Assembly: GCF_036320965.1 (NCBI RefSeq)
Contig: NC_092225.1
Location: 32,126,443-32,190,442 of the forward strand
DNA length: 64,000 nucleotides
Origin: Panulirus ornatus
Lineage: Eukaryota; Arthropoda; Malacostraca; Decapoda; Palinuridae
Reading direction: 5' to 3'
Made by a program: the position numbers and the translations under genes. Under the pieces are notes generated by a model. It saw only the letters and a program-made list of their open reading frames with translations, ran no database searches and had not been told where the DNA came from. This document shows, piece after piece, positions 1 through 11,363 of this stretch. The stretch's first letter is position 1, and each line of letters begins with the position of its first letter.

Positions 1-60
1 GTGTGTGTGTGTGGGGGGGGGTCAGTGTGTGTGTGTGGCGGGGGGGTCTGTGTGTGTGTG
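1..60. repeat. (GT)n microsatellite broken by G runs
   Basis: Alternating GT interrupted by runs of seven to eight G. Low-complexity DNA at the window edge; it probably extends upstream. Confidence 0.9.
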
Positions 61-136
61 ACCTGGATGTGGACACGGAGCTGTGGTTTCGGGGCATCAC
101 ACATGACAACTTGAGACTCAGTGTAGACGAATCGCA

Positions 137-325
<189 letters not shown>

Positions 326-436
326 ATAATGTCATTAATCTCCTTCTATGTTGAGTAATGAGATTATCCAGGGCGGCCGACCATCGACCTCCATTACCAT
401 CATCCCTGACTGTATCATTGTTGCCCTTGAAGTAGG

Positions 437-528
437 GCCACCCAGGCCACCTGTGGCCCTGAACCAAGGCCACCCAGGCCACCTGTGGGCCTGAACCAAG
501 GCCACCCAGAGCACCTGTGGGCCTGAGG
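437..528. repeat. 32-bp minisatellite, about 3 copies
   Basis: Period of 32 bp with key word GGCCACCTGTGG; short and slightly diverged. Confidence 0.8.
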
Positions 529-1774
529 TCAAGCCAGTGGTGAGTGGGTGAAGGTGAGGTGGGCAGGTGCGGTGACCTGGGCTCACCTTATGATGCCCAT
601 CATTACCCGATGCGTCATTGTGTCAACACATCAGGTGGATCTGCATCATCAACTCCTCTGTCTTCCCTTGTCTCCATAACAACAACATCTTGGAAAGTAA
701 ATAAAGAAAAATATGATACTCAGAAGTAACATTAAAGTCAACGCAAGTCCATTTTCTCAATATTGTTTTCTGTAAACATGGAATATGACGGCACCACAAC
801 AGTTAACAACCCACAGCGATGCGTGCGCAGGCCAGACTAACTGCTGTTAATGACGTCAGCAGCCAAGATGAGGGACGGTACTGATGACATGACCAGCTTG
901 ACTGTGAGGCAGAGGTAACATGAGGAGAGGCAGAGTGACCATAACACACTTGACTGTCTGTTCATAACGAGGTGAAGTGTGTCACAGTGGGAGTGACCAG
1001 GGCAGAGGCCGGCCAGCATTATGTGAACACGTGTCGTTGGTCACACTCATCCCCGGCCACACGGAGGATCATACTGATGTACACTGACATGTGAGACAGG
1101 TCAGCCACACTCCACCTGACTGCAGCTGGTCACACCGCCAGCGAGGCACTGCCATAACAAAAATCTTAGATTAGTAAAAAACTTCTTGATAACGTGGTGG
1201 CTGGGAAATGGGGTAGGAGATGGGGAGAGGTGGTGATGGGGAGGGGTAATGGTAGTACAGGTAATGGGTAGGGGTAGTGAGAGGACAGGTGACAGGGTAG
1301 GGGTCAGCGGTGGGAGGAGAGGTATTAGGGCAGGGAGGGGGGAGCAGCAGGAGGCAACACACCTGGGTCCCTCTCCGGCCATCAGTCTCCCAGAGACATA
1401 ATCTTCTCCCTCCACCTCCTTCCCGACCACCTCCTCACCCTACGCTCCCCCCTTCCTCCCTATGAGGTAGATTATGCGGTGAGTGAGAGACAGAGTCGTG
1501 TGAGCGGGGAAGGTGGAGAAGGCAGAAGGGTAAGTGCGGCGGCTCGTCCTGCGTTTACCGTGACCTTCACGTGTTGTTATAGCGGACCTTGACCCCTTTC
1601 ATGTGAGTGTAAGAGACGTCTAGATTCCCCCTCGTAACCGTAGGGGCATTGTGGGTTCCCTTGTGAGTGTGAATGAGAGTGAGTTCTCCTTCGTCCCTGT
1701 AAAGGGCGTTGTAGGTCTCTCAAGTCATGTCGAAGGAAGTTGTGGACCTCGTTTCTAGTTGTGCGATGCATCGG
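529..1774. other. Unique sequence, no gene recognised
   Basis: Non-repetitive apart from a G-rich stretch around 1200-1350. Short open frames exist on both strands but none shows splice signals or a recognisable domain. Confidence 0.5.
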
Positions 1775-1976
1775 ACTCTTCCCTGTGACTGTGATGGGCA
1801 GCTGACTCTTCCTTGCGACTGTGATGGGCAGCTGACCCTTCTTTGTGTGATGGGCAGCTGACGCTTTCGTATGACTGCAAGGAGCGTTGAGACCTCCCTC
1901 ATATTTCTGAATGGCACTCTGCTCCCTCCCTTATGACTGTGAGGGAGGCTGGCTCACTGTGAGGGAGGCTGGGCTC
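1775..1976. repeat. Degenerate 20-30-bp tandem repeats
   Basis: Three imperfect 30-bp copies carrying TGTGATGGGCAGCTGA lie at 1775-1865. Two 20-bp copies of ACTGTGAGGGAGGCTGG lie at about 1938-1976. Related diverged words extend back to about 1590, suggesting an old decaying array. Confidence 0.6.
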
Positions 1977-2243
1977 TTCTAGTGATGATAACGTCTGTGT
2001 AGGTCCTCCGTTGTCATTCTGAGGGTCATTAATGAGGAGAGAGGGATAGAGGATGAGGACAATCCTCACAATGATCAAGGTTGAGTGATGTATGTGAGGG
2101 GCAGTAGGCGTTTATCAGGGGCAGGAGGAGTATATGAAGGGCAGAGTGGGTACATGAAGGCCAGAGTGGGTATGTTAGAGGAAGAGGAGGTGAAAGGGAA
2201 GGGGAGGCACCCTCTGTGCCCCATTGAAAGTAGCGAGGGGCAG

Positions 2244-5114
2244 GAGTGAGGGGAGGAGATATATATGAAGAGTGAGGGAGAGTGGAGATGGAGTGAGGGG
2301 AGGAGATATATATGAAGAGTGAGGAGAGTGGAGATGCAGTGAGGGAGGAGATATATATGAAGAGTGAGGGAGAGTGAGATGCAGTGAGGGAGGGAGATAT
2401 ATATGAGAGTGAGGGAGAGTGGAGATGGAGTGAGGGGAGGAGATATATATGAAGAGTGAGGAGAGTGGAGATGCAGTGAGGAGGGAGATATATATGAGAG
2501 TGAGGGAGAGTGGAGATGCAGTGAGGGAGGAGATATATATGAAGAGTGAGGAGAGTGGAGATGCAGTGAGGGAGGAGATATATATGAAGAGTGAGGGAGA
2601 GTGAGATGCAGTGAGGGAGGGAGATATATATGAGAGTGAGGGAGAGTGGAGATGGAGTGAGGGAGGGAGATATATATGAGAGTGAGGGAGAGTGGAGATG
2701 CAGTGAGGGAGGGAGATATATATGAAGAGTGAGGGAGAGTGGAGATGCAGTGAGGGAGGAGATATATATGAAGAGTGAGGGAGAGTGGAGATGCAGTGAG
2801 GGAGGAGATATATATGAAGAGTGAGGAGAGTGGAGATGCATGAGGGAGGGAGATATATATGAAGAGTGAGGAGAGTGGAGATGCAGTGAGGGAGGAGATA
2901 TATATGAAGAGTGAGGGAGAGTGAGATGCAGTGAGGGAGGAGATATATATGAAGAGTGAGGAGAGTGGAGATGCAGTGAGGAGGGAGATATATATGAGAG
3001 TGAGGGAGAGTGAGATGCAGTGAGGGAGGGAGATATATATGAGAGTGAGGGAGAGTGAGATGCAGTGAGGGAGGAGATATATATGAAGAGTGAGGGAGAG
3101 TGAGATGCAGTGAGGGAGGAGATATATATGAAGAGTGAGGAGAGTGGAGATGCAGTGAGGGAGGAGATATATATGAAGAGTGAGGAGAGTGGAGATGCAG
3201 TGAGGAGGGAGATATATATGAAGAGTGAGGAGAGTGGAGATGCAGTGAGGGAGGAGATATATATGAAGAGTGAGGAGAGTGGAGATGCAGTGAGGAGGGA
3301 GATATATATGAGAGTGAGGGAGAGTGAGATGCAGTGAGGGAGGAGATATATATGAAGAGTGAGGAGAGTGGAGATGCAGTGAGGGAGGAGATATATATGA
3401 AGAGTGAGGGAGAGTGGAGATGCAGTGAGGGAGGAGATATATATGAAGAGTGAGGAGAGTGGAGATGCAGTGAGGGAGGAGATATATATGAAGAGTGAGG
3501 GAGAGTGGAGATGGAGTGAGGGAGGGAGATATATATGAAGAGTGAGGGAGAGTGAGATGCAGTGAGGGAGGAGATATATATGAAGAGTGAGGGAGAGTGA
3601 GATGCAGTGAGGGAGGAGATATATATGAAGAGTGAGGAGAGTGGAGATGCAGTGAGGGAGGGAGATATATATGAAGAGTGAGGGAGAGTGGAGATGCATG
3701 AGGGAGGGAGATATATATGAGAGTGAGGGAGAGTGAGATGCAGTGAGGGAGGAGATATATATGAAGAGTGAGGAGAGTGGAGATGCAGTGAGGGAGGAGA
3801 TATATATGAAGAGTGAGGGAGAGTGAGATGCAGTGAGGGAGGAGATATATATGAAGAGTGAGGAGAGTGGAGATGCAGTGAGGGAGGAGATATATATGAA
3901 GAGTGAGGAGAGTGGAGATGCAGTGAGGGAGGAGATATATATGAAGAGTGAGGAGAGTGGAGATGCAGTGAGGGAGGAGATATATATGAAGAGTGAGGGA
4001 GAGTGAGATGCAGTGAGGGAGGAGATATATATGAAGAGTGAGGGAGAGTGGAGATGCAGTGAGGAGGGAGATATATATGAGAGTGAGGGAGAGTGGAGAT
4101 GGAGTGAGGGGAGGAGATATATATGAAGAGTGAGGGAGAGTGAGATGCAGTGAGGGAGGAGATATATATGAAGAGTGAGGGAGAGTGGAGATGCATGAGG
4201 GAGGGAGATATATATGAAGAGTGAGGGAGAGTGGAGATGCAGTGAGGGAGGGAGATATATATGAAGAGTGAGGGAGAGTGAGATGCAGTGAGGGAGGGAG
4301 ATATATATGAAGAGTGGAGGGAGAGTGGAGATCAGTGAGGGAGGGAGATATATATGAAGAGTGGAGGGAGAGTGGAGATGCAGTGAGGGAGGGAGATATA
4401 TATGAAGAGTGAGGGAGAGTGGAGATGCAGTGAGGGAGGGAGATATATATGAAGAGTGAGGGAGAGTGGAGATGGAGTGAGGGAGGGAGATATATATGAA
4501 GAGTGAGGAGAGTGGAGATGCAGTGAGGGAGGGAGATATATATGAAGAGTGAGGGAGAGTGGAGATGCAGTGAGGGAGGGAGATATATATGAAGAGTGAG
4601 GGAGAGTGGAGATGCAGTGAGGGAGGGAGATATATATGAAGAGTGAGGGAGAGTGGAGATGGCAGTGAGGGAGGGAGATATATATGAAGAGTGAGGGAGA
4701 GTGGAGATGCAGTGAGGGAGGGAGATATATATGAAGAGTGAGGGAGAGTGGAGATGCAGTGAGGGAGGGAGATATATATGAAGAGTGAGGGAGAGTGGAG
4801 ATGCAGTGAGGGAGGGAGATATATATGAAGAGTGAGGGAGAGTGGAGATGGAGTGAGGGAGGGAGATATATATGAAGAGTGAGGGAGAGTGGAGATGCAG
4901 TGAGGGAGGGAGATATATATGAAGAGTGAGGGAGAGTGGAGATGCAGTGAGGGAGGGAGATATATATGAAGAGTGAGGGAGAGTGGAGATGCAGTGAGGG
5001 AGGGAGATATATATGAAGAGTGAGGGAGAGTGGAGATGGAGTGAGGGAGGGAGATATATATGAAGAGTGAGGGAGAGTGGAGATGCAGTGAGGGAGGGAG
5101 ATATATATGAAGAG
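2244..5114. repeat. 43-47-bp minisatellite, roughly 64 copies
   Basis: Head-to-tail units with a full length of 47 bp, containing GGGAGATATATATGAAGAG and GTGGAGATGCAGTGAGG. The plus strand is almost free of C. Units from about 4200 to 5114 are mostly full length. Units from 2244 to about 4200 vary by one-base losses, nearly all inside G or A runs. The long minus-strand open frames here (up to about 1070 codons of Ser/Leu/His/Ile/Tyr/Pro repeats) are a by-product of the repeat. Confidence 0.97.
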
Positions 5115-5197
5115 GGTACATAGATATATCTGGGCGAGGGGGAGAACGGGGGTTAATAAGCGATGGGTGTTGGGTTAATGATGGTGATAACCAGTGT

Positions 5198-5862
5198 AGG
5201 ACACAGCTACACTGACGAACACGGCAGTGTAGCTTAACCATTGGAGGACGCAGCTACACTGACGAACACGACAGTGTAGCTTAACCATTGGAGGACGCAG
5301 CTACACTGACGAACACGGCAGTGTAGCTTAACCATTGGAGGACACAGCTACACTGACGAACACGGTAGTGTAGCTTAACCATTGGAGGACACAGCTACAC
5401 TGACGAACACGGCAGTGTAGCTTAACCATTGGAGGACACAGCTACACTGACGAACACGGCAGTGTAGCTTAACCATTGGAGGACACAGCTACACTGACGA
5501 ACACGGCAGTGTAGCTTAACCATTGGAGGACGCAGCTACACTGACGAACACGGCAGTGTAGCTTAACCATTGGAGGACACAGCTACACTGACGAACACGG
5601 CAGTGTAGCTTAACCATTGGAGGACACAGCTACACTGACGAACACGGCAGTGTAGCTTAACCATTGGAGGACACAGCTACACTGACGAACACGGCAGTGT
5701 AGCTTAACCATTGGAGGACGCAGCTACACTGACGAACACGGCAGTGTAGCTTAACCATTGGAGGACACAGCTACACTGACGAACACGGCAGTGTAGCTTA
5801 ACCATTGGAGGACGCAGCTACACTGACGAACACGGCAGTGTAGCTTAACCATTGGAGGACAC
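5198..5862. repeat. 47-bp palindromic minisatellite, about 14 copies
   Basis: Each 47-bp unit contains the inverted repeat AGCTACACTG, a 10-nt spacer, then CAGTGTAGCT: a perfect 10-bp stem. Units are nearly identical, with a few A/G changes in GGACRCAG. Every unit could extrude as a small hairpin or cruciform. Confidence 0.97.
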
Positions 5863-5883
5863 ACAGGTCACTGACACGTCTGG

Positions 5884-6543
5884 CATCATCCTGGGAGGCA
5901 TCATCCTGGGAGGCATCATCCTGGGAGGCATCATCCTGGGAAGCATCATCCTGGGAGGCATCATCCTGGGAGGCATCATCCTGGGAGGCATCATCCCGGG
6001 AGGCATCATCCTGGGAGGCATCATCCCGGGAGGCATCATTCCGGGAGGCATCATCCTGGGAGGCATCATCCTGGGAGGCATCATCCCGGGAGGCATCATC
6101 CTGGGAGGCATCATCCTGGGAGGCATCATCCTGGGAGGCATCATCCTGGGAGGCATCATCCCGGGAGGCATCATCCTGGGAGGCATCATCCTGGGAGGCA
6201 TCATCCTGGGAGGCATCATCCTGGGAGGCATCATCCTGGGAGGCATCATCCCGGGAGGCATCATTCCGGGAGGCATCATCCTGGGAGGCATCATCCTGGG
6301 AGGCATCATCCTGGGAGGCATCATCCCGGGAGGCATCATCCCGGGAGGCATCATCCTGGGAGGCATCATCCCGGGAGGCATCATCCCGGGATGCATCATC
6401 CTGGGAGGCATCATCCTGGGAGGCATCATCCTGGGAGGCATCATCCTGGGAGGCATCATCCCGGGAGGCATCATCCCGGGATGCATCATCCTGGGAGGCA
6501 TCATCCTGGGAGGCATCATCCTGGGAGGCATCATCCTGGGATG
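5884..6543. repeat. 15-bp minisatellite, 44 copies
   Basis: GGCATCATCCTGGGA repeated with CCT/CCC alternation and rare ATTCC or GGATG variants. Fifteen is a multiple of three, so several frames stay open and encode pentapeptide repeats (GGIIL on plus, DDASQ on minus). These are not taken as proteins. Confidence 0.97.
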
Positions 6544-6615
6544 CTATGTTATCCCACCCCGGCCTTGTAAACATATGCTGCCCAACATTGCACCTCGGGG
6601 AGCTGTTTTCATCCA

Positions 6616-7293
6616 CCCATCCCAGGGATATGTATCATCCCAGTATCCCAGGGATATGTATCATCCCAGTATCCCAGGGATATGTGTCATCCCACTATCC
6701 CAGGGATATGTATCATCCCAGTATCCCAGGGATATGTATCATCCCAGTATCCCAGGGATATGTGTCATCCCAGTATCCCAGGGATATGTATCATCCCAGT
6801 ATCCCAGGGATATGTATCATTCCAGTATCCCAGGGATATGTATCATCCCACTATCCCAGGGATATGTATCATCCCACTATCCCAGGAATATGTATCATCC
6901 CACTATCCCAGGGATATGTATCATCCCAGTATCCCAGGGATATGTATCATCCCACTATCCCAGGGATATGTATCATCCCACTATCCCAGGGATATGTATC
7001 ATCCCAGTATCCCAGGGATATGTATCATCCCAGTATCCCAGGGATATGTATCATCCCACTATCCCAGGGATATGTATCATCCCAGTATCCCAGGGATATG
7101 TATCATCCCAGTATCCCAGGGATATGTATCATCCCACTATCCCAGGGATATGTGTCATCCCACTATCCCAGGGATATGTATCATCCCAGTATCCCAGGGA
7201 TATGTATCATCCCACTATCCCAGGGATATGTATCATCCCACTATCCCAGGGATATGTATCATCCCAGTATCCCAGGGATATGTATCATCCCAG
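6616..7293. repeat. 26-bp minisatellite, about 26 copies
   Basis: Units built on CCCAGGGATATGTATCATCC with CAGTAT/CACTAT alternation and occasional TGTGTC. Open frames across it are repeat shadows. Confidence 0.97.
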
Positions 7294-7359
7294 GATTGTG
7301 AAGTATATATCAGGTACATAACCTCGTCAGATGCACACAAGTCACTACCGACATCTGTC

Positions 7360-7627
7360 CTCTCCCTCCGCTCTCCCCGGCTGTCCTCTCTGCCCGCTCT
7401 CCCCGGCTGTCCTCTCTGCCCGCTCTCCCCGGCTGTCCTCTCTGCCCGCTCTCCCCGGCTGTCCTCTCCCTCCGCTCTCCCCGGCTGTCCTCTCTGCCCG
7501 CTCTCCCCGGCTGCCCTCTCCCCGCTCTCCCCGGCTGTCCTCTCTGCCCGCTCTCCCCGGCTGTCCTCTCTGCCCGCTCTCCCCGGCTGTCCTCTCTCCC
7601 CGCTCTCCCCGGCTGTACTCTCCCCGC
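7360..7627. repeat. 26-bp pyrimidine-rich minisatellite, about 10 copies
   Basis: Units of CTCTCCCCGGCTGTCCTCTC plus TGCCCG or similar. The sequence is unrelated to the preceding array but has the same period. Confidence 0.95.
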
Positions 7628-7823
7628 TTGACTTATGGAAGGCCACATGTTCGAGGTTTTATTGAAATTTGTGCGTGGGTCGCGGGTCTAATGTGGGTGT
7701 TTGTTCGCGCCAGCCAGCCCGGCTGAACACAAGATTCCTTTTTGGAATTCAAATGACATTGGCGACTCCAGCTCGCTCCCCCTCCCTAGTATGAAGATCA
7801 GTGTCTCAAGGTGCAGCGCAGGG

Positions 7824-7824
<1 letters not shown>

Positions 7825-7914
<90 letters not shown>
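7825..7914. repeat. (GA)n microsatellite
   Basis: About 90 bp of uninterrupted GA. The 7628-7824 stretch before it is unique, with no gene seen. Confidence 0.98.
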
Positions 7915-7916
<2 letters not shown>

Positions 7917-8000
7917 ACAACAATGTACAGTGTTGTAGTATAATGTTATGGAGGAACATAACAACAGAATATTTGACTGACAATGAATAAGCAAACGTCA

Positions 8001-8095
8001 CCAGACGTCCAGGACACTAGCGTGTCCCCTCCTGCCCTCGCGAGGACGGTCGAGGACACCAGTGTGTCCCCTCTGGCTCTCGCGAGGACGGCTTC
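8001..8095. repeat. 42-bp direct duplication
   Basis: Two imperfect copies, each containing GTGTCCCCTC and CTCGCGAGGACGG. They are followed to about 8290 by C/T-rich low-complexity DNA. Confidence 0.8.
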
Positions 8096-8314
8096 TTCCC
8101 TCCCTCCCCACCCTCCCTCCCTCCCTCCTTCCTTCCTTCACCTTCCTCTCCCTCAATTTCTCCTGCATTAATTCTCCCACCTCTCTCTCTTCCTTCACTC
8201 TCCCTTTCTCTCTATCCACCATATATTCTCCCTCTACTCTCTTCTTCCCGGTTCCTTCCTGGTTCTTTATCCCCCACACCCACACGAGAGTGATGGGGTA
8301 CTCGCCAGTACCCA

Positions 8315-8552
8315 CACCACACGTGTCCCACACACGACCCCACATCACACGTGTCCCACACACGACCCCACATCACACGTGTCCCACACACGACCCCACA
8401 TCACACGTGTCCCACACACGACCCCCACATCACACGTGTCCCACACACGACCCCACATCACACGTGTCCCACACACGACCCCCACATCACACGTGTCCCA
8501 TACACGACCCCACATTACACGTGTCCCATACACGACCCCCACGTCACACTCA
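8315..8552. repeat. 28/29-bp minisatellite with an E-box in each unit
   Basis: About eight units of CACACGACCCCACATCACAC followed by GTGTCCCA. The unit junction word CACACGTGTC holds the palindrome ACACGTGT, which includes CACGTG, the canonical E-box core. Whether it binds any factor is unknown. Confidence 0.95.
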
Positions 8553-8814
8553 CCTTCAGTAAACCTCACAAACAATATTTTCATTTAAAACGGTCAGGTT
8601 CTCAGTCAACGGTTAACTAATAATTGATAATAAACCAATCAATAACTGATAATCAACATGGATTATTTTAATAATCTTCTTTAAGTAATTTGGAAGAGTT
8701 ACTTAACTATAAACAATCAACAGAACTCAAAATATTTTCACAACTTATATACTGTTACTTTCAAGACGTCTTGAGAAAGTTTCACACCAGATATTGTATT
8801 AGTAAGATCACATC
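8553..8814. other. Unique AT-rich DNA
   Basis: No gene, RNA or repeat recognised. Confidence 0.4.
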
Positions 8815-9175
8815 TTGTGGGAGAAGCTATGCAGTAATGCCTGGCCAGGGGACTGGCTTACATGTAGGAAACACAAGAATTGTGGTCATGTGGCACCCAC
8901 CCCACTGTCTCACTGTGACGAATGGGGTACCACAAGGGGACGTCCTGGGACCTACAAGTGGGGTACCACAAGGGGACGTCCTGGGACCTACAAGTTGGGT
9001 ACCACAAGGGGACGTCCTGGGACCTACAAGTGGGGTACCACAAGGGGACGTCCTGGGACCTACAAGTTGGGTACCACAAGGGGACGTCCTGGGACCTACA
9101 AGTGGGGTACCACAAGAGGCCGTCCTGGGACCCAGACTATCATGACCCACATGAACAACCTGCAGACACATCTGT
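8815..9175 (+). mobile_element. Decayed CR1/jockey-like LINE fragment (reverse transcriptase palm)
   Basis: Around 8853-8870 the sequence encodes DWLT followed by RKHK, then after a frame change TVTNGVPQGDVLGPT. This is the (S)DWLxxRxQxV...VTxGVPQGSVLGP block of CR1/jockey-type reverse transcriptases around motif B. After the tandem expansion a shifted frame reads THMNNLQTH, matching the usual LxxIYxNDLQT continuation. Frame changes and the expanded motif make it non-functional. The family match is from remembered consensus, not a search. Confidence 0.65.
8924..9131 (+). repeat. 36-bp minisatellite made from reverse transcriptase motif B
   Basis: Six units, each encoding VPQGDVLGPTS with a leading G or W (the last reads VPQEAVLGP). 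The unit carries GGTACCACAAGGGGACGTCC. Central copies alternate AGTGGGG and AGTTGGG, giving a 72-bp dimer pattern. The reading frame is kept because the period is 36. The array lies exactly within motif B of the decayed LINE fragment, so it probably arose by duplication inside it. Confidence 0.9.
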
Positions 9176-9389
9176 CAACACTGAATCCCACGAGGACGCT
9201 CTGCCCCCTCACACCACACCACGCCATCCCCTGTCCTCACCCCCAACTCTCCCTGCCTGCTACTCTCACTGTCTCCCAGTCTACACACATACCTGATCCC
9301 CTCTCCCACGCCTCTCACTGCCCGCCCCACTGCCTCCTGTACCAGCGGATATTACACACTCGACTGACTGAATTTTTACGTATTTCTAA

Positions 9390-9470
9390 GTACGGTATAA
9401 TATCCCTGGAAGTTCTAAGCACGGCAAAATATCCCGGGAAGTTCTAAGCACGGCAAAATATCCCGGGAAG
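9390..9470. repeat. 30-bp repeat, about 2.5 copies
   Basis: Units with AAGTTCTAAGCACGGCAAAA and ATATCCCGGG. The 9176-9389 stretch before it is C-rich and unique. Confidence 0.8.
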
Positions 9471-9599
9471 AAGGCTGCTCAAGAAGATTCCCATGTGGCT
9501 TGGGACCTGACCCTCCCAGCTGCTGTAGGTGTGACACAGTCGGTTGTGTGATAACAAGGATCAGGTAGAGAGTTTGCACGGGTAAGACTGAGCAATGAT

Positions 9600-10004
9600 C
9601 ATGATATAATGACCAGACACGTAATTACATCACACACACAGGACATGTTATAATGACCAGACACATGATTACATCACACACACAGGACATGTTATAATGA
9701 CCAGACACATGATTACATCACACACACAGGACATGTTATAATGACCAGACACATGATTACATCACACACACAGGACATGTTATAATGACCAGACACGTAA
9801 TTACATCACACACACAGCACATGTTATAATGACCAGACACATGATTACATCACACACACAGCACATGTTATAATGACCAGACACATGATTACATCACACA
9901 CACAGGACATGTTATAATGACCAGACACGTAATTACATCACACACACAGCACATGTTATAATGACCAGACACATGATTACATCACACACACAGCACATGT
10001 TATA
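9600..10004. repeat. 44-bp minisatellite, about 9 copies
   Basis: Units contain ATAATGACCAGACACATGAT and ACATCACACACACAGGACAT. Variants are ATGATT/GTAATT and GGACAT/GCACAT. Confidence 0.95.
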
Positions 10005-10071
10005 ATCTGCTCCTTCCAAACACAACTTATTGTACACGAACATAGAAATGGTGATGATCAAACCTTACGTC

Positions 10072-10162
10072 TGAACATGTGTCATGTTGGACATACAACC
10101 ATGACTGTCAGCTGAACATGTGTCATGTTGATTATGTTGGACATACAACCATGACTGTCAGC
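10072..10162. repeat. Two-copy direct repeat, about 41-50 bp
   Basis: GAACATGTGTCATGTTG and GACATACAACCATGACTGTC each occur twice. Confidence 0.75.
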
Positions 10163-10393
10163 TGGAAACAGGAAACGAAAACTACAGAATCACGTAATTG
10201 AACTTCAACGTAACCACTAGAAATATCGTCAAGTTCTGAATGAAATGAAGACATGGGTTACCTACTGTTCCTATGTCATCATATGTTCATGACGTCATAA
10301 AATGTGTATTAGAGTGACTGAAAGACGATCAATATTTATCAATAAAGAAAAAATGTTAATGTTGTTATCGAGAGAGACGTACGTAAGGAGCTA

Positions 10394-10394
<1 letters not shown>
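10163..10394. other. Unique AT-rich DNA
   Basis: Nothing recognised. Confidence 0.4.
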
Positions 10395-10460
<66 letters not shown>

Positions 10461-10521
10461 TACATATACACACATACACACACGTACACACACACACGTA
10501 CACACGTACACAGACACACAC
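10395..10521. repeat. (CA)n microsatellite with CATA/CGTA interruptions
   Basis: A pure (CA)n core to about 10456, then an imperfect tail with CATACA and CGTACA. Confidence 0.97.
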
Positions 10522-10768
10522 AGGAGCCAGCCAGCCAGCCCCGGGGAAGGTAGCGCCGTGACTAACCAAATATCGACATTTTGAAGAAAGTTTTTCATTT
10601 GTAAACTTGTGAGACATTCCGCTCAGTGACCTGGACCGGCCGCCTCCATCTGTGCCACCCTGAGCCTTCCACTGTGTTTACAACATAAAGTTGTTCTTGT
10701 ATTGTGTCTACAACTGTTGTATAAGTTGTAGGGTATGATCTCCATAGGTTGTGGCTTGTGGCGTGTTA

Positions 10769-10772
<4 letters not shown>

Positions 10773-10827
<55 letters not shown>
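10773..10827. repeat. (AT)n microsatellite
   Basis: About 55 bp of alternating T and A. Confidence 0.98.
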
Positions 10828-10829
<2 letters not shown>

Positions 10830-11017
10830 CATAAAGGCATCGACTTCCAACCAGTTTGAGGCAGCAGCGGGGAGACCTCCCCCCCCCCCTCATGTAACAC
10901 GTGAAACTAAGTACAGAATCAATGTTCACAACCCAGACCAATTTGTAACGCTGGTTAATGGGCCAATTACGGCCATGTGATGGAGGAGGAGCACCCATGA
11001 AGCTATGGGACACGTGG

Positions 11018-11122
11018 GTGAGGGAGGGAGTCTGGTGAGGGAGAGTACTGCCAGGGAGAGAACATGGGTGAGTGAGGGAGTGTGGTGAGGGAGGGAGTGT
11101 GGTGAAGGAGGGAGTGTGGTGA
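11018..11122. repeat. Degenerate GTGAGGGAGGGA repeat
   Basis: About five imperfect units of 18-20 bp with GGTGAGGGAGGGAGTGT. Confidence 0.7.
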
Positions 11123-11134
11123 TGGAGAGTACAG

Positions 11135-11215
11135 TTGTAAGTGGTCAGCGTGGTTGGCTACGGGTCAGCAGGTCCAGGTTCGAGGCAGCTGGCCCACAGC
11201 CAGAACAGCTGTTCA
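11135..11215 (+). mobile_element. Possible tRNA-derived SINE head
   Basis: Holds GTGGTCAGCGTGGTTGGCTA, resembling a pol III box A region. About 25 bp later comes GGTCCAGGTTCGAGGC, resembling box B (GGTTCGANNCC). Spacing fits a tRNA-like head, but the acceptor stem does not close, so it is not called a tRNA gene. Confidence 0.35.
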
Positions 11216-11287
11216 TCTTCTGTTTTGAGGCTGGTCGATACATGATCATGACCTTGGCATTACTGGGAAACATAACAATCATAATGT

Positions 11288-11363
11288 CATTCACAACACC
11301 AACACTGTCATTCACAACATCAACACTGTCATTCACAACACCAATACTGTCATTCACAACACC
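11288..11363. repeat. 21-bp minisatellite, about 3.6 copies
   Basis: Units of CATTCACAACACCAACACTG with small variants. Confidence 0.85.

Noticed and set aside
2029..5241. 1070-codon minus-strand open frame
   Set aside because: It consists of Ser/Leu/Pro/His/Ile/Tyr repeats read from the 43-47-bp minisatellite, with frame changes wherever a unit loses a base. No start context, domain or splice signal.
5852..7321. 489-codon plus-strand open frame joining two arrays
   Set aside because: It reads through the 15-bp and 26-bp minisatellites; openness follows from unit composition and period, not coding constraint.
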